A stretch of DNA of 64,000 nt from Actinoplanes missouriensis 431 (GTDB lineage Bacteria > Actinomycetota > Actinomycetes > Mycobacteriales > Micromonosporaceae). The translations under genes were made by a program, and so were the position numbers. The stretch spans positions 3,720,001 through 3,784,000 of the forward strand of contig NC_017093.1 in the NCBI RefSeq assembly GCF_000284295.1, read 5' to 3'. The notes under the pieces were generated by a model that saw only the letters and a program-made list of their open reading frames with translations, made no database searches and was not told where the DNA came from. Each line of letters begins with the position of its first letter. Within the stretch, counting starts at the first letter, position 1. Of this stretch, positions 43,143 to 52,627 are shown one piece after another.

Positions 43143-43362
43143 CGCCGCGCCCGTTCGGCCCCGGCTCGCCGGTCTGATAGAGCCAGGGCCGATTCGACCG
43201 GATCCACCGGTCCACATCGGCGATGTCCCACACCTTGCCCATCTGCAGCACCTGATAGGGCTCCGGGAAGTCCGCCCGGTTGATCAGCTGATAGGCGCGC
43301 TGCCGCGACACCCGCAGCCACAGGCGAATCTCTGCCGGGCCCACAAGGACCAACTTCTTCAT
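43135..43362 (-). CDS. AlpA-like helix-turn-helix DNA-binding protein
   Basis: 75 residues. 'VGPAEIRLWLRVSRQRAYQL' and 'VWDIADVDRWIRSNRPW' form the winged-helix HTH_17 / excisionase fold. Such proteins act as excisionases or small regulators; no integrase, att site or phage gene is nearby, so a regulator is more likely. ATG 43362. Confidence 0.85.
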   Translation of the reverse strand: MKKLVLVGPAEIRLWLRVSRQRAYQLINRADFPEPYQVLQMGKVWDIADVDRWIRSNRPWLYQTGEPGPNGRGAP

Positions 43363-43501
43363 GCCTGTCGAACCTAGTCCCAGGCCTAGTAGTGCGCGAC
43401 AACTTGTCCCGGGCTTGGCACACTCCGGCAGCCCGGTTCCCCCGCACGGGGTATCCCGGCGTCGCCCTCTCGGCGTGGCCCGCGCCGCCTACGCTGTGGC
43501 C

Positions 43502-44257
43502 GTGAAGATCGGTGTGCTCGAGTGGGTCGCTCGGCGGCGTGTGCTGGTGCTGGCCGCGAGTCTGGTGGTGGTTGCCGTCTTCGAGGTTCTGCACGAGGTC
43601 ACCGAGATCGGCGACGTGTGGTTCCTCGTCCTCGCGGCGCACGCTTTTCTGATGATCGGGCTCATCGTGTACTCCGGGACCGCCACCCGGCTCTACCACC
43701 CGCCGCTGCTCGTCGCCCGTCCTGACGTGCCCGCCTTCGACGTGCCGGCCAGCCCCGGCCCGGTTCTGGCCGCGGCCGGGTTCACGATCGCCGGCGCGAA
43801 GATGGGGATCGGCACCGGCCGGGACGTGGTGGCCGGGGTGGACGTCGCGTTCGGCGCGCCCCTCCTGGCGCTGTGGCTCGTGCTGATCGTGGCTCTCTGG
43901 GTCGCCGCGCTGGGCCGGAACGGTGTTCGGCTGCGCCCGGACGGCATCGTCGACCGGCAGATCTTCGGGAGCCTCTTCGTGCCGTGGGAGGCGCTGTCCA
44001 CTCCGCACGCGGCGTACGCTGCCGACCCGTACCGGATCTCGCTCTTCCTGGCGCACCCGGAGCGCACCCGCCGGCGCGGCCTGCGCGCCGGGAAGCGGAC
44101 GATGCTGCCGGCCACCGGCGTCGACGCGGAGCTGCTGGCCCGCGCCATCCACGAGTACGCGAACCGGCCCGACCTGCGCGATGCCATCGGCTCGCCGGAC
44201 GAACTGAACCGCTTCCTGGCCGTCACGCCGGTCCGCGGGGCCCGCGCGGCGTCGTGA
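43502..44257 (+). CDS. Membrane protein with PH-like domain
   Basis: 251 residues. Three hydrophobic helices ('RVLVLAASLVVVAVFEVL', 'AHAFLMIGLIVYSGT', 'LLALWLVLIVALWVAALG') and a C-terminal part 'LRPDGIVDRQIFGSLFVPWE', a PH-like/DUF fold that reports on membrane curvature or lipid in related proteins. The stop codon is inside the first unit of an 18-bp repeat array. GTG 43502. Confidence 0.7.
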   Translation: MKIGVLEWVARRRVLVLAASLVVVAVFEVLHEVTEIGDVWFLVLAAHAFLMIGLIVYSGTATRLYHPPLLVARPDVPAFDVPASPGPVLAAAGFTIAGAKMGIGTGRDVVAGVDVAFGAPLLALWLVLIVALWVAALGRNGVRLRPDGIVDRQIFGSLFVPWEALSTPHAAYAADPYRISLFLAHPERTRRRGLRAGKRTMLPATGVDAELLARAIHEYANRPDLRDAIGSPDELNRFLAVTPVRGARAAS

Positions 44258-44340
44258 GAAGACCATAAGTCGTGAGAAGACCATAAGTCGTGAGAAGACC
44301 ATAAGTCGTGAGAAGACCATAGGTCGTGAGAAGGCCATAA
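44251..44340. repeat. Five tandem 18-bp repeats spanning a stop codon
   Basis: GTCGTGAGAAGACCATAA repeats at 44251, 44269, 44287, 44305 and 44323; copies 1-3 are identical and copies 4-5 have one change each. Unit 1 contains the upstream TGA stop (44255-44257). The array fills the whole gap to the cupin gene ATG at 44349, so direct-repeat regulation is also possible. Confidence 0.95.
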
Positions 44341-44348
44341 TCGGACGC

Positions 44349-44828
44349 ATGACGTATCCGCCGCCGCTCTACCACGGTTCCGAGGGTGAGGTTTCCGCGA
44401 CCCACCGCCGCGCCGATGCCGCGCCCGAGCTCGTCTATCCGAACGGGACCCGCATCCACTACCTCTCCACCGGGGAGTCGACAGGTGGGCTGTTCGGCCT
44501 CTACCGCTGGGAGTGCGGGCCGGACGTGACAGGCCCCGAGCCGCACTTCCACCACACCCTGTCCGAGTCGTTCTACATCCTGTCCGGGGTGATGAACATC
44601 TATGACGGCAGCCGGTGGATCGAGGCCGAGCCCGGCGACTACGTGCACGTCCCGCCGGGCGGCATCCACGCGTTCAAGAACCGGTCCGGCGCACCGGTGT
44701 CGATGCTGCTGCACTTCTCGCCGGGCGCGCCGCGGGAGGGCTACTTCGAGGGCCTGACCCGAGTGGCGGAGATGACAGAGGCCGAGCGTACGGCCTTCTA
44801 CCTGGAGCATGACAACATCTGGCAGTGA
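44349..44828 (+). CDS. Cupin domain protein
   Basis: 159 residues. Cupin motif 1 'EPHFHHTLSESFYILSGVM' with metal His/His/Glu and motif 2 'PGDYVHVPPGGIHAFKN' with the fourth His. Small single-domain cupins bind metals and small ligands or act as isomerases/dioxygenases; substrate unknown. Coupled to the downstream hydrolase by a GTGA overlap. Confidence 0.9.
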   Translation: MTYPPPLYHGSEGEVSATHRRADAAPELVYPNGTRIHYLSTGESTGGLFGLYRWECGPDVTGPEPHFHHTLSESFYILSGVMNIYDGSRWIEAEPGDYVHVPPGGIHAFKNRSGAPVSMLLHFSPGAPREGYFEGLTRVAEMTEAERTAFYLEHDNIWQ

Positions 44829-45604
44829 CGAACGCGAACCCGCTCGTGCTGATCTCGCCCGCCATGGGGATCGGATCGAGGTACTACCGCCCGCTCGTGC
44901 AGGAGTTCGAGGCCCGGGGCTGGTCGGCGACCGCGCTGCCGCGCCGCGGGTTCGAGACGGGTGATCCGCGGGCGTCGCGGGAGCACGACTGGTCGTACGG
45001 TGACGAGATCGACGAGATGGCCCGGGCGGTGGACGCCGCGCGGGCCGGGGCGCCCGGCCGTCCGGTGATCCTTCTCGGGCACAGTCTCGGCGCGCAGATC
45101 GCGGCGGGACACCAGCTCAGCAGGGTTCCGGCGGACGGGGTCGTCACGGTCGGTGGCTGCCTGCCGTACCACCGGGACTACCCGTGGGGTGGCCCGCATC
45201 TCCTGCTGATGGGCGGGGTGATCGTGCCGGCGCTCACCGGCCTCTTCGGTCACCTGCCGAAACCCGCGTTCGGCGGCCCCGGCGCGCGCACGCTGATGCG
45301 CGAGTGGGCCCGGATGGCGGTCACCGGCCGCACACCGTTCCCGTCCACCGGAACGGTCGGCTCGCCGTCACTGGTGATCGCGCTGGAGGGCGACCGGCTG
45401 GCGCCGCCGGCCGCGGTGGACCGCTTCGCCACCCGCCTTTTCACCGCCGGAAGCGTGACGAGCTGGCTCTACCGTCACGAGGACGTCCCTGAGGGCGCGA
45501 GCAACGATCACATCTATTGGGTACGCACCCCGGCGCCCGTCGTCGACCAGGTGATCAGCTGGTCGGTGGCGGCCTCGCTGTGCTCTCCCACTTCTAAGCT
45601 ATAG
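44825..45604 (+). CDS. Alpha/beta hydrolase
   Basis: 259 residues. Nucleophile elbow 'VILLGHSLGAQIAAGHQLS' (Ser in GHSLG), strand 'LVIALEGDRLAPPAAVDRFA' with the acid Asp, and a His near 'SNDHIYWVRTPA'. No lid insertion. It is probably co-translated with the cupin. Ends TAG at 45604, 8 bp before the rifamycin-associated element. Confidence 0.85.
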   Translation: MTNANPLVLISPAMGIGSRYYRPLVQEFEARGWSATALPRRGFETGDPRASREHDWSYGDEIDEMARAVDAARAGAPGRPVILLGHSLGAQIAAGHQLSRVPADGVVTVGGCLPYHRDYPWGGPHLLLMGGVIVPALTGLFGHLPKPAFGGPGARTLMREWARMAVTGRTPFPSTGTVGSPSLVIALEGDRLAPPAAVDRFATRLFTAGSVTSWLYRHEDVPEGASNDHIYWVRTPAPVVDQVISWSVAASLCSPTSKL

Positions 45605-45611
45605 CCGAGGT

Positions 45612-45630
45612 GGGGCCTTGCCGCAAGACC
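45612..45630. promoter_or_regulatory. Rifamycin-associated element (RAE)
   Basis: GGGGCCTTGCCGCAAGACC: 19 bp, imperfect inverted repeat about a central C; its reverse complement GGTCTTGCGGCAAGGCCCC matches the known RAE pattern with CTTGCGGCAAG core. RAEs precede rifamycin-inactivating genes in actinomycetes and mediate rifamycin-responsive expression. It lies 52 bp before the rph start. Confidence 0.88.
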
Positions 45631-45681
45631 GGGGGGATCGCGCAGAATCGCCCGGTCTGCGAACGAGAGGACGGTGGGCGG

Positions 45682-48291
45682 GTGTCCCGCTACGTCGTGA
45701 ACCTGGAAGAGCTCGGCCTGGATGAGACCGGCCGGGCCGAATCCGGTGGCAAGGCCGCGCACCTCGGTGAGCTGTCCCGGATCGGCGGCATCCGGGTTCC
45801 GCCCGGCTTCTGCGTGACGACCGGCGCCTTCGAGCGGGTCGTGGCGGCCACCCCGCCGATCCGGGAGCTGCTGGGCCGGCTGGCGAAGGCCGGCCCGGAC
45901 GACCGGGAGGCGATCCGGGTGCTCAGCGCGGGGCTGCGCCTCGCCGTCGAATCGGCCGATCTGCCGGACGACCTGACCGCCGAGATCAGCGACAGGGCCG
46001 GTGACGAAACCGCGTGGGCCGTGCGGTCCAGTGCGACGGCCGAGGACTCGGCGGCGGCGTCGTTCGCGGGACAGCACGACACGTACCTCAATGTCATCGG
46101 CCCGGCGGCGGTCCTCGACGCCGTCCGCCGCTGCTGGGCCTCACTCTTCGCCGAGCGGGCCCTGACCTACCGGCTGAGCAACCGAAACACCGACCGGGCC
46201 GACGACGCGGGCCTCGGCCTGCGGATGGCCGTCGTCGTGCAGCGCATGGTCCTCCCTCGGGCGGCCGGGATCCTCTTCACCGCCGACCCGGTCACCGGCA
46301 ACCGCCGGATCACCTCGATCGACGCCGGGTTCGGCCTCGGCGAGGCGCTGGTCTCCGGGCTGGTGAACGCGGACGTCTACCGGGTCCGCGACGGCGCGGT
46401 CATCAGCCGCACGATCGCCACGAAACGCCTCGCCATCCACGCCGTGCCGTCCGGCGGGACCGAGCACCGGGAGATCGAGCCGGACCGCCGGGAGCGCCGG
46501 GTGCTGACCGATGCCGAGATCATCGACCTGGCCGCCCTGGGCCGGCGGATCGAGGAGCACTTCGGCGCTCCGCAGGACGTCGAGTGGTGCCTGGACGACG
46601 ACGGGTTCGCGATCGTGCAGAGCCGTCCGATCACCACCCTCTTCCCGATCCCGGAGACAGCGGACGACAACCCCCATGTGTACGTCTCCGTCGGTCACCA
46701 GCAGATGATGACCGAGGCGATGAAGCCCCTGGGACTGTCGGTGTGGAAGCTGACGTCGCCGGGGCACATGGTGGACGCGGGTGGCCGCCTGTTCGTCGAC
46801 GTCACGCCGAGGCTGGCGTCCCCGGCGGTCGGTGCGGCCATGGTGCGGATGCTGGGCCGCTCGGATCCGCTGATCGGCGACGCCTTGCAGGCGATCCTCG
46901 ACCGGGACGGCTTCCTGCCACCGCCGCCGGAGTCCGGTCCCGCCGTCACGCCGCCGCCCGGTCTGCGGGAGGAGCCGATCGGGACGGACCCCGCCGTGGT
47001 GGCCGAGCTGATCGCGACCCGCGAGGCGTCCCTCGCCGAGCTGAAGCGGGCGATCCGGGACCTGACCGGGACCGCGTTGCTCGACTTCGTCACGGCGGAC
47101 ATCCAGGGCATCCGGCAGATCCTGTTCGACCCGCGGAACATGCCGGCAATCATGGCGGGGATGGAGGCGGCCTGGTGGCTCAACGAGAACCTGGAGACCT
47201 GGCTCGGTGAGCGCGGCGCCGCCGACACGCTCAGCCTGTCCGCGCCGGACAACGTCACCGCGGAGATGGGGCTGGCGCTGCTCGACGTGGCGGATGTGAT
47301 CCGCCCGTACCCCCGGGTGGTGGCGCTTCTGACGGACGCCGGGGACGACGGCTTCCTGGACCGGCTGCCGGAGGTGGCGGGCGGGCCGGAAGCACGCGAG
47401 GCGATCCTGGACTACCTGGACAGGTACGGGATGCGTTGCGTCGGCGAGATCGACATCACCCGGCCGCGGTGGAGCGAGCACCCGGCCGCGATCGTGCCGC
47501 TGATCCTCAGCAACGTGCGGAACGCCGCCCCCGGTGAGCGCGCGCGGCGATTCGAGGAGGGCCGCCGGCGGGCCGAGCGGAAGGAGGCGGAGGTGCTCGC
47601 CCGCCTTCGCGAGCTGCCCGGCGGGGCGGAGAAGGCGGCCGAGACGAAACGGATGATCGACCGGTTGCGGACGTTCATCGGCTACCGGGAGTACCCGAAG
47701 TACCACCTGGTCAGCCGCTACTTCGTCTACAAGCAGGCGCTGCTCGCCGAGGCGCGGCGGCTGGTCGCGGCCGGGGTGCTCGCCGACACCGAGGACGTCT
47801 CCTATCTGACGCTGGCGGAGTTCGCCGCGGTGGTCCGCGAGCAGCGGGTGGACACGCGGCTGCTGGCCGAGCGCAGGGCGGCGTTCGCGTCGTTCCGGTC
47901 GCTGTCCGCGCCGCGGGTGCTGACGTCCGAGGGGGAGGCCGTCACCGCCACGTACCGTCGTGACGACCTGCCGCCGGGTGCGCTGGCCGGGCTGGCGGTC
48001 TCGGCCGGAACCGTGGAGGGCCGGGCCCGGGTGGTGCTCGACATCGCGGACGCCGACTTGGAGCCGGGGGACATCCTGGTCACCGCGTACACCGATCCCA
48101 GCTGGTCGCCCGCGTTCGTCACGATCAGCGGCCTGGTGACCGAGGTGGGCGGCCTGATGACCCACGGCGCGGTGATCGCCCGGGAGTACGGCCTGCCCGC
48201 CGTCGTCGGAGTGGAGAACGCCACCAGGCTGATCACCGACGGTCAGCGGATCCGCGTGCACGGCGGGGACGGTTACCTCGAGGTCCTCTAG
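45682..48291 (+). CDS. rph: Rifampicin phosphotransferase
   Basis: 869 residues, the usual RPH length. ATP-binding domain about 1-315 ('VRSSATAEDSAAASFAGQHD', 'SGLVNADVYRVRDG', 'DVEWCLDDDGFAIVQSRPIT'); rifamycin-binding domain about 325-760 ('GHQQMMTEAMKPLGLSVWKL', 'FIGYREYPKYHL'); His swivelling domain with the transfer residue in 'GGLMTHGAVIAREYGLPA' (His828). RPH phosphorylates the ansa C21 hydroxyl of rifamycins using ATP and water, inactivating them. GTG 45682 follows the RAE. Confidence 0.95.
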   Translation: MSRYVVNLEELGLDETGRAESGGKAAHLGELSRIGGIRVPPGFCVTTGAFERVVAATPPIRELLGRLAKAGPDDREAIRVLSAGLRLAVESADLPDDLTAEISDRAGDETAWAVRSSATAEDSAAASFAGQHDTYLNVIGPAAVLDAVRRCWASLFAERALTYRLSNRNTDRADDAGLGLRMAVVVQRMVLPRAAGILFTADPVTGNRRITSIDAGFGLGEALVSGLVNADVYRVRDGAVISRTIATKRLAIHAVPSGGTEHREIEPDRRERRVLTDAEIIDLAALGRRIEEHFGAPQDVEWCLDDDGFAIVQSRPITTLFPIPETADDNPHVYVSVGHQQMMTEAMKPLGLSVWKLTSPGHMVDAGGRLFVDVTPRLASPAVGAAMVRMLGRSDPLIGDALQAILDRDGFLPPPPESGPAVTPPPGLREEPIGTDPAVVAELIATREASLAELKRAIRDLTGTALLDFVTADIQGIRQILFDPRNMPAIMAGMEAAWWLNENLETWLGERGAADTLSLSAPDNVTAEMGLALLDVADVIRPYPRVVALLTDAGDDGFLDRLPEVAGGPEAREAILDYLDRYGMRCVGEIDITRPRWSEHPAAIVPLILSNVRNAAPGERARRFEEGRRRAERKEAEVLARLRELPGGAEKAAETKRMIDRLRTFIGYREYPKYHLVSRYFVYKQALLAEARRLVAAGVLADTEDVSYLTLAEFAAVVREQRVDTRLLAERRAAFASFRSLSAPRVLTSEGEAVTATYRRDDLPPGALAGLAVSAGTVEGRARVVLDIADADLEPGDILVTAYTDPSWSPAFVTISGLVTEVGGLMTHGAVIAREYGLPAVVGVENATRLITDGQRIRVHGGDGYLEVL

Positions 48292-49133
48292 TCGTCGATG
48301 GCCGGCAGCGTCCGATCCGGGGACGCGCCGGCCTCGGCCGCCTGCCGGTCGGGGAAGACCCGCAGCTCGTCGCCCTCCCGCACGACTAAGGGCGTGGTCC
48401 AGCGCTCGTCCGCGGTGGGCTCCAGCACCCGGGTCGACGACCGGTCCGCGTCGTGGATCAGCACCGAGTTGATCACGGCGCCGCCGAACCCGTACTCCTG
48501 CTTCGGATGGTCGTCCGGCCCGTTCACCTCGATCACGTAGAACCGGTCGTCGAGCCACCGCCCCCACTCGCCGAGGAACACGTCCTCGCCGACCGGGGCG
48601 CCGTCGATCCAGAGCCGCCCGGTCAGCACCCGGTCGTGCCAGAGCACCGCGCGATGCCTCTCGCCGGCGCTGAACGCGACCTGGAGTCTCTCCTCCGGGC
48701 CGAGGTCGCCGTAGAACGTGTCGCACGCGCCAGGCAGCGGCCCCTCCCGGTGCACCTCACGATCATCCGGCGACCGGTCCTGCGAACAGATCTCCGGCCC
48801 CTGGCACGCCCGGTCCATCCGGCGGGTGCAGCCGAACCGTGCCGCCGCGCAGTCACGCGGTTGCGCGCGACCCAAAATCCCGATCAATTGCTCCCGGTAC
48901 GCGTCATCGCCGAGCAGATATCGATACTCGTCCCGTGCCGTCGCCCGGGTGTACAGCTCGACGCCCGTCGCGGATCGGCGCAGCCAGTCCTGCCAGTGAT
49001 CCATCGCGTCCCGCCAGCGCCGGGCGCCCCGCACGTGGAGAGGCTCCGGCGGCCGCAGCAGCGCCCGGATGATCTGCTCCTCACGGCTGACCGAGCGCGG
49101 GGCTTCAGCGGAGTCTCTGCGCCACCATCTCAC
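48288..49133 (-). CDS. Conserved hypothetical protein with Cys-rich insert
   Basis: 281 residues. 'EQIIRALLRPPEPLHVRGARR' and 'WRDAMDHWQDWLRRSATGVE' helices precede 'DCAAARFGCTRRMDRACQGP', then 'EICSQDRS', a Cys-rich stretch, and a beta-rich C-terminal half ('FYVIEVNGPDDHPKQEYGFG'). Not recognised. An upstream in-frame ATG at 49208 would overlap the divergent dehydrogenase ATG and has AT-rich third positions, so GTG 49133 is preferred. The stop overlaps rph by 4 nt (CTAG). Confidence 0.65.
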   Translation of the reverse strand: MRWWRRDSAEAPRSVSREEQIIRALLRPPEPLHVRGARRWRDAMDHWQDWLRRSATGVELYTRATARDEYRYLLGDDAYREQLIGILGRAQPRDCAAARFGCTRRMDRACQGPEICSQDRSPDDREVHREGPLPGACDTFYGDLGPEERLQVAFSAGERHRAVLWHDRVLTGRLWIDGAPVGEDVFLGEWGRWLDDRFYVIEVNGPDDHPKQEYGFGGAVINSVLIHDADRSSTRVLEPTADERWTTPLVVREGDELRVFPDRQAAEAGASPDRTLPAIDD

Positions 49134-49206
49134 CCGGTCATCATCGCCACCGATGTCAACGGGGATTCGCGTGCCGTGTCCGGGATCTGCCCATAAGGTG
49201 ATCTTC

Positions 49207-50205
49207 ATGAAGATGCTGGCGGGACGGTTGCACCTCAAGGAACGCGGGCTGCGGATGGAGACGGTGGACGTGCCCGAGCCAGGACCGGACGAGGTCCTCG
49301 TGAAGGTCACCGCAGCGGGCGTGTGCCTCTCCGACGTGCACCTGATCGAGGGTGGCCTGACCCCGCGGCTGCTCGACGGCGACGTGGTCACCCTCGGGCA
49401 CGAGACCGCGGGGATCGTCGATCGGCTCGGCGACCGGGTGGAGGGCTGGAAGCCCGGCGACCGGATCCTGCTGCAGGCCGGTCAGCGCGACCGGCGGGGC
49501 ACCGTCTACACCCGTGGCGTGGACTACGACGGCGGCTGGGCGGAGTACGCGGTGGCCCGCGCCGACACGCTCGTGGCGATCCCCGACGACCTGCCGTTCG
49601 AGCAGGCCTGCATCATCCCCGACGCGGTCTCCACGCCGTGGGCCGCGATCACCGCGACCGCGCAGGTCAAGCCCGGTGACGCGGTGGCCGTCTGGGGTGT
49701 CGGCGGGCTGGGCGCCCACGCCGTGCAGCTGCTCCGGCTGATCGGCGCGGCGCCGGTCATCGCGGTGGACCCGCTGGCACCGGCCCGGGAGCGTGCCCTC
49801 GCGCTCGGCGCCGACGTCGCGCTGGACCCGAGCGAGGCGGGCACGATCCGGGAGCTCACCGGGGGCGGGCTGGCGGTCGCGCTGGACTTCGCCGGGGTGC
49901 CCGCGGTCCGCGAGCAGGCCCTGACCGTGCTCGGACGCGGCGGGAAGCTGGTGCTGGCCGGCATCGCGAACCAGCCGGTCACGATCAGCTCGGACAGCTT
50001 CTTCAACTACCTGAAGCTCTCCATCCACGGGCACTACGGCTCCGACCCGGAGCACGTGGAGGAGTTGGTCCGGCTCGCCCGCCGGCAGCGCCTCGACCTG
50101 GCCGCCTCGATCAGCGACGTGCTCCCGCTCGCCGACGCGCCGGCCGCGGTGGAACGCCTGCAGCGCAAGGAGGGCAACCCGATCCGGCTGATCCTGCGCC
50201 CCTGA
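49207..50205 (+). CDS. Medium-chain alcohol dehydrogenase-like oxidoreductase
   Basis: 332 residues. GroES fold with 'AAGVCLSDVHLIEGG' (zinc Cys) and 'VTLGHETAGIVDRLGD' (zinc His); Rossmann motif 'VAVWGVGGLGAHAVQLLRLI'. The structural zinc lobe with four Cys found in classic ADHs is absent ('ILLQAGQRDRRGTVYTRGVD' instead). The third catalytic zinc ligand may be the Asp of 'IIPDAVST'. Start ATG 49207 has AAGGTGATC ahead. Substrate unknown. Confidence 0.87.
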   Translation: MKMLAGRLHLKERGLRMETVDVPEPGPDEVLVKVTAAGVCLSDVHLIEGGLTPRLLDGDVVTLGHETAGIVDRLGDRVEGWKPGDRILLQAGQRDRRGTVYTRGVDYDGGWAEYAVARADTLVAIPDDLPFEQACIIPDAVSTPWAAITATAQVKPGDAVAVWGVGGLGAHAVQLLRLIGAAPVIAVDPLAPARERALALGADVALDPSEAGTIRELTGGGLAVALDFAGVPAVREQALTVLGRGGKLVLAGIANQPVTISSDSFFNYLKLSIHGHYGSDPEHVEELVRLARRQRLDLAASISDVLPLADAPAAVERLQRKEGNPIRLILRP

Positions 50206-50226
50206 CCGGGCTGCCTGCGGCCTACC

Positions 50227-50266
50227 CCGCACGGGCCGGGCGTTTCCGTGCTGCCCGCCCGTGCGG
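50227..50266. terminator. Bidirectional terminator after the dehydrogenase
   Basis: CCGCACGGGC (50227-50236) pairs perfectly with GCCCGTGCGG (50257-50266), between convergent genes, ending one base before the hybrid-kinase stop. Confidence 0.7.
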
Positions 50267-52531
50267 TCAGACGCGGGCCAGCTCCGTCGACAGGCTGACC
50301 ATCGTGTCGCTCACCTCGCGCGCCTGGTCGTGCAGGTCACGCAGGAGGTCGGCGGAGCCCTCCGGGTGCCGGACCGCGCGCTCCTCGAGGTCGGCGCAGA
50401 TCGCGGCGAACCGGTTCGCGCCGAGCGTCGACGACGAGCCCTTCAGGCCGTGCGCCAGCCGGGCCAGGTTACGGGTGTCGCCGGCTGCCGCGGCGTCATC
50501 CATTCTGTCGAGCACCACCGGCAGCCGGTCGGCGAAGTTGTGCAGGATCTCGGCGATCCGCTGCCGGTCGTCCGGGACCGCGCCGGCGATCGCGCCGACA
50601 CAGGCCCGGATGCTGGCCGGCTCCTCGGCGTCCGAGTCGACGAGCGGGCTCTGACCGGCCAGCCGCACGTCCGCGTGGGCGGCGGCGGCCGCCAGCACGG
50701 TGTCCAGGTCGGTCTCGTTGATCGGCTTGGCGAGGAAGCCGTCCATGCCGGCCAGCCGGCTCGCCTTGCGGTCGTCGACCAGGGCGTTCGCGGTCAGCGC
50801 GACGATCCGGGGCGCGCCGTGGGCGGGCGGGTCGGCGCGGATCATGCGGGTGGCGTCCAGGCCGTCCAGGACCGGCATCTGCACGTCCATCAGGACCAGG
50901 TCGTACCGGGTACGCATGACCGCCTCGACGGCCGCCTCGCCGTCACTGACGATCTCCACACGGTGACCGCGGCGTTCCAGCAGGAGCTGGGCGACCCGCT
51001 GGTTGACCGGGTTGTCCTCGGCGACCAGCACCAGCAGCGATCGGGCCGTGGCGCTGCGGTGTGCCGGGGGAGCGCTCCGGTCGTACCCGATGAGGGTGTG
51101 GGTGGACTCGGCCAGGCGCAGGGTGACCGCGAAGGTGGAGCCGTGGCCGGGCTGGCTGTCCACGGTGATGCCGCCGTCCATCGCCTCGGCCAGTCGCTGG
51201 CTGATCACCAGGCCCAGGCCGGTGCCCTCGTAACTGCGCGCGGTCGTCGCGTCCACCTGGCTGAACGGCAGGAAGAGGCAGTCCAGCCGGTCCGCCGGGA
51301 TGCCGATGCCGGTGTCCCGGACGGCCAGCCGGATCGCCACCCGGCCGCTCTGCCCGGCGGCCAGATCGGGCGCCGTCGAGACCGCCACGGTGACCGCGCC
51401 GTGCTCGGTGAACTTCACCGCGTTGCCCAGCAGGTTGACCAGGATCTGCCGGATCCGGGCCTCGTCGCCGCAGACCATCTCCGGACACTCCGGCGCGAAG
51501 TGGCTGGACAGGTGCAGGCCCTTCGCGTCGGCGGTGAGCGCCACCAGGTTCATCGCCTGCTGCACGCACGCCCGCAGCACGAACGGCCGCTCGTCCAGGG
51601 TCAGCTCGCCCGCCTCGATCTTGGAGAAGTCCAGCACGTCGTTGATGATGACCAGCAGCGACGCGCCGCTCGCGTGCACGGTCTCCACCAGCTCCCGCTG
51701 CCGGTCGTCCAGATCGGTCTCCATCAGCAGACCGGTCATGCCGATCACCGCGTTCATCGGGGTACGGATCTCGTGGCTCATGGTCGCCAGGAACGCCGAC
51801 TTCGCGGCCGTGGCGGCCACCGCCTCGTCATGCGCGGCCAGGATCGCGCTCATCGACGTGTTCACCGCCTGCGCCATCTGCGCCAGCTCGCGGGGCGACG
51901 TCACCTCCGCCCGCCGGGTCAGGTCACCCTCCGCCACCCGCTTCGCCGCCGCGGTGATCTGCTTCGTCGGCTGGGTGATCTTCTTGGTGATCCAGCGGGC
52001 GCAGAGCGCGACGAGCACCGACGTGGCCACCACGAACCACAGGATCAGCCAGCGGGTGTTCTGCGCGCTGTCCCGGCTCTGCGCCAGCTTGCCGGCCAGC
52101 TCCGCCTCCTCGTGCTGGTGCATTTCGCTGACCAGCGGGAACAGCAGGCTGACATCACCCTGCGGCGCGGTGATCCGCTCCTCGACCAGCGGTTCCAGAC
52201 GGTTCAGCAGCTCCTGGTGGGTGGTGTCGCCGGCGGCCGCCGTACGGACGTCCCGCAACCGCCGCTCGACGGTCGCCGCGGTGCCCTCGAACGCGTCCAC
52301 CCACTCGGCGCTCGGCGGATCCTGGCGACTGCGGGACACCCGGTCGAGGGCGTGGATCGCGTCACCGAGGCCGCCGATCTGACCGAGCAGCACATGCGAG
52401 TGACGCAGCGGCGCCTGACTCTCCACCAGGCTGCCGATCCGGACGTAGGCGCTGATCCCGACGACCGCCAGGGCGACGAGGGCAAGAAGGAAACCGGCCG
52501 CCAGCATCCGGCCTACGGTCCACCGGGACAT
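50267..52531 (-). CDS. Hybrid sensor histidine kinase (HAMP-HisKA-HATPase-REC-Hpt)
   Basis: 754 residues. Two transmembrane helices bracket an extracytoplasmic four-helix sensor (about 30-165); HAMP about 185-235; HisKA '[20 protein letters not shown]'; HATPase '[17 protein letters not shown]', '[18 protein letters not shown]', '[15 protein letters not shown]'; receiver '[15 protein letters not shown]'; Hpt '[20 protein letters not shown]'. A full phosphorelay in one chain; a separate receiver gene lies divergent next door. ATG 52531 preferred over GTG 52540. Confidence 0.93.
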   Translation of the reverse strand: MSRWTVGRMLAAGFLLALVALAVVGISAYVRIGSLVESQAPLRHSHVLLGQIGGLGDAIHALDRVSRSRQDPPSAEWVDAFEGTAATVERRLRDVRTAAAGDTTHQELLNRLEPLVEERITAPQGDVSLLFPLVSEMHQHEEAELAGKLAQSRDSAQNTRWLILWFVVATSVLVALCARWITKKITQPTKQITAAAKRVAEGDLTRRAEVTSPRELAQMAQAVNTSMSAILAAHDEAVAATAAKSAFLATMSHEIRTPMNAVIGMTGLLMETDLDDRQRELVETVHASGASLLVIINDVLDFSKIEAGELTLDERPFVLRACVQQAMNLVALTADAKGLHLSSHFAPECPEMVCGDEARIRQILVNLLGNAVKFTEHGAVTVAVSTAPDLAAGQSGRVAIRLAVRDTGIGIPADRLDCLFLPFSQVDATTARSYEGTGLGLVISQRLAEAMDGGITVDSQPGHGSTFAVTLRLAESTHTLIGYDRSAPPAHRSATARSLLVLVAEDNPVNQRVAQLLLERRGHRVEIVSDGEAAVEAVMRTRYDLVLMDVQMPVLDGLDATRMIRADPPAHGAPRIVALTANALVDDRKASRLAGMDGFLAKPINETDLDTVLAAAAAHADVRLAGQSPLVDSDAEEPASIRACVGAIAGAVPDDRQRIAEILHNFADRLPVVLDRMDDAAAAGDTRNLARLAHGLKGSSSTLGANRFAAICADLEERAVRHPEGSADLLRDLHDQAREVSDTMVSLSTELARV

Positions 52532-52627
52532 GAGACTCACTCTAGGTTTTTGTGGTCGATCTGGTGGGCGTATCCGTTGTACGGGGTGACGGTTAGGTTA
52601 CGCTGGGTGAATAGCTAGGGGGCGGCG

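Noticed and set aside
43135..43362. Excisionase of an integrated element
   Set aside because: The AlpA-like HTH is present but there is no integrase, tRNA, direct-repeat att pair or phage gene nearby.
44251..44340. CRISPR array
   Set aside because: Units are contiguous with no spacers and no cas gene is present.
46141..48726. 861-codon minus-strand open frame opposite rph
   Set aside because: rph has full-length conserved motifs in the plus frame; the opposite frame has none.
49134..49208. N-terminal extension of the hypothetical protein starting at an ATG at 49208
   Set aside because: Third positions are AT-rich unlike neighbouring genes and the start would overlap the divergent dehydrogenase start codon and its ribosome site.
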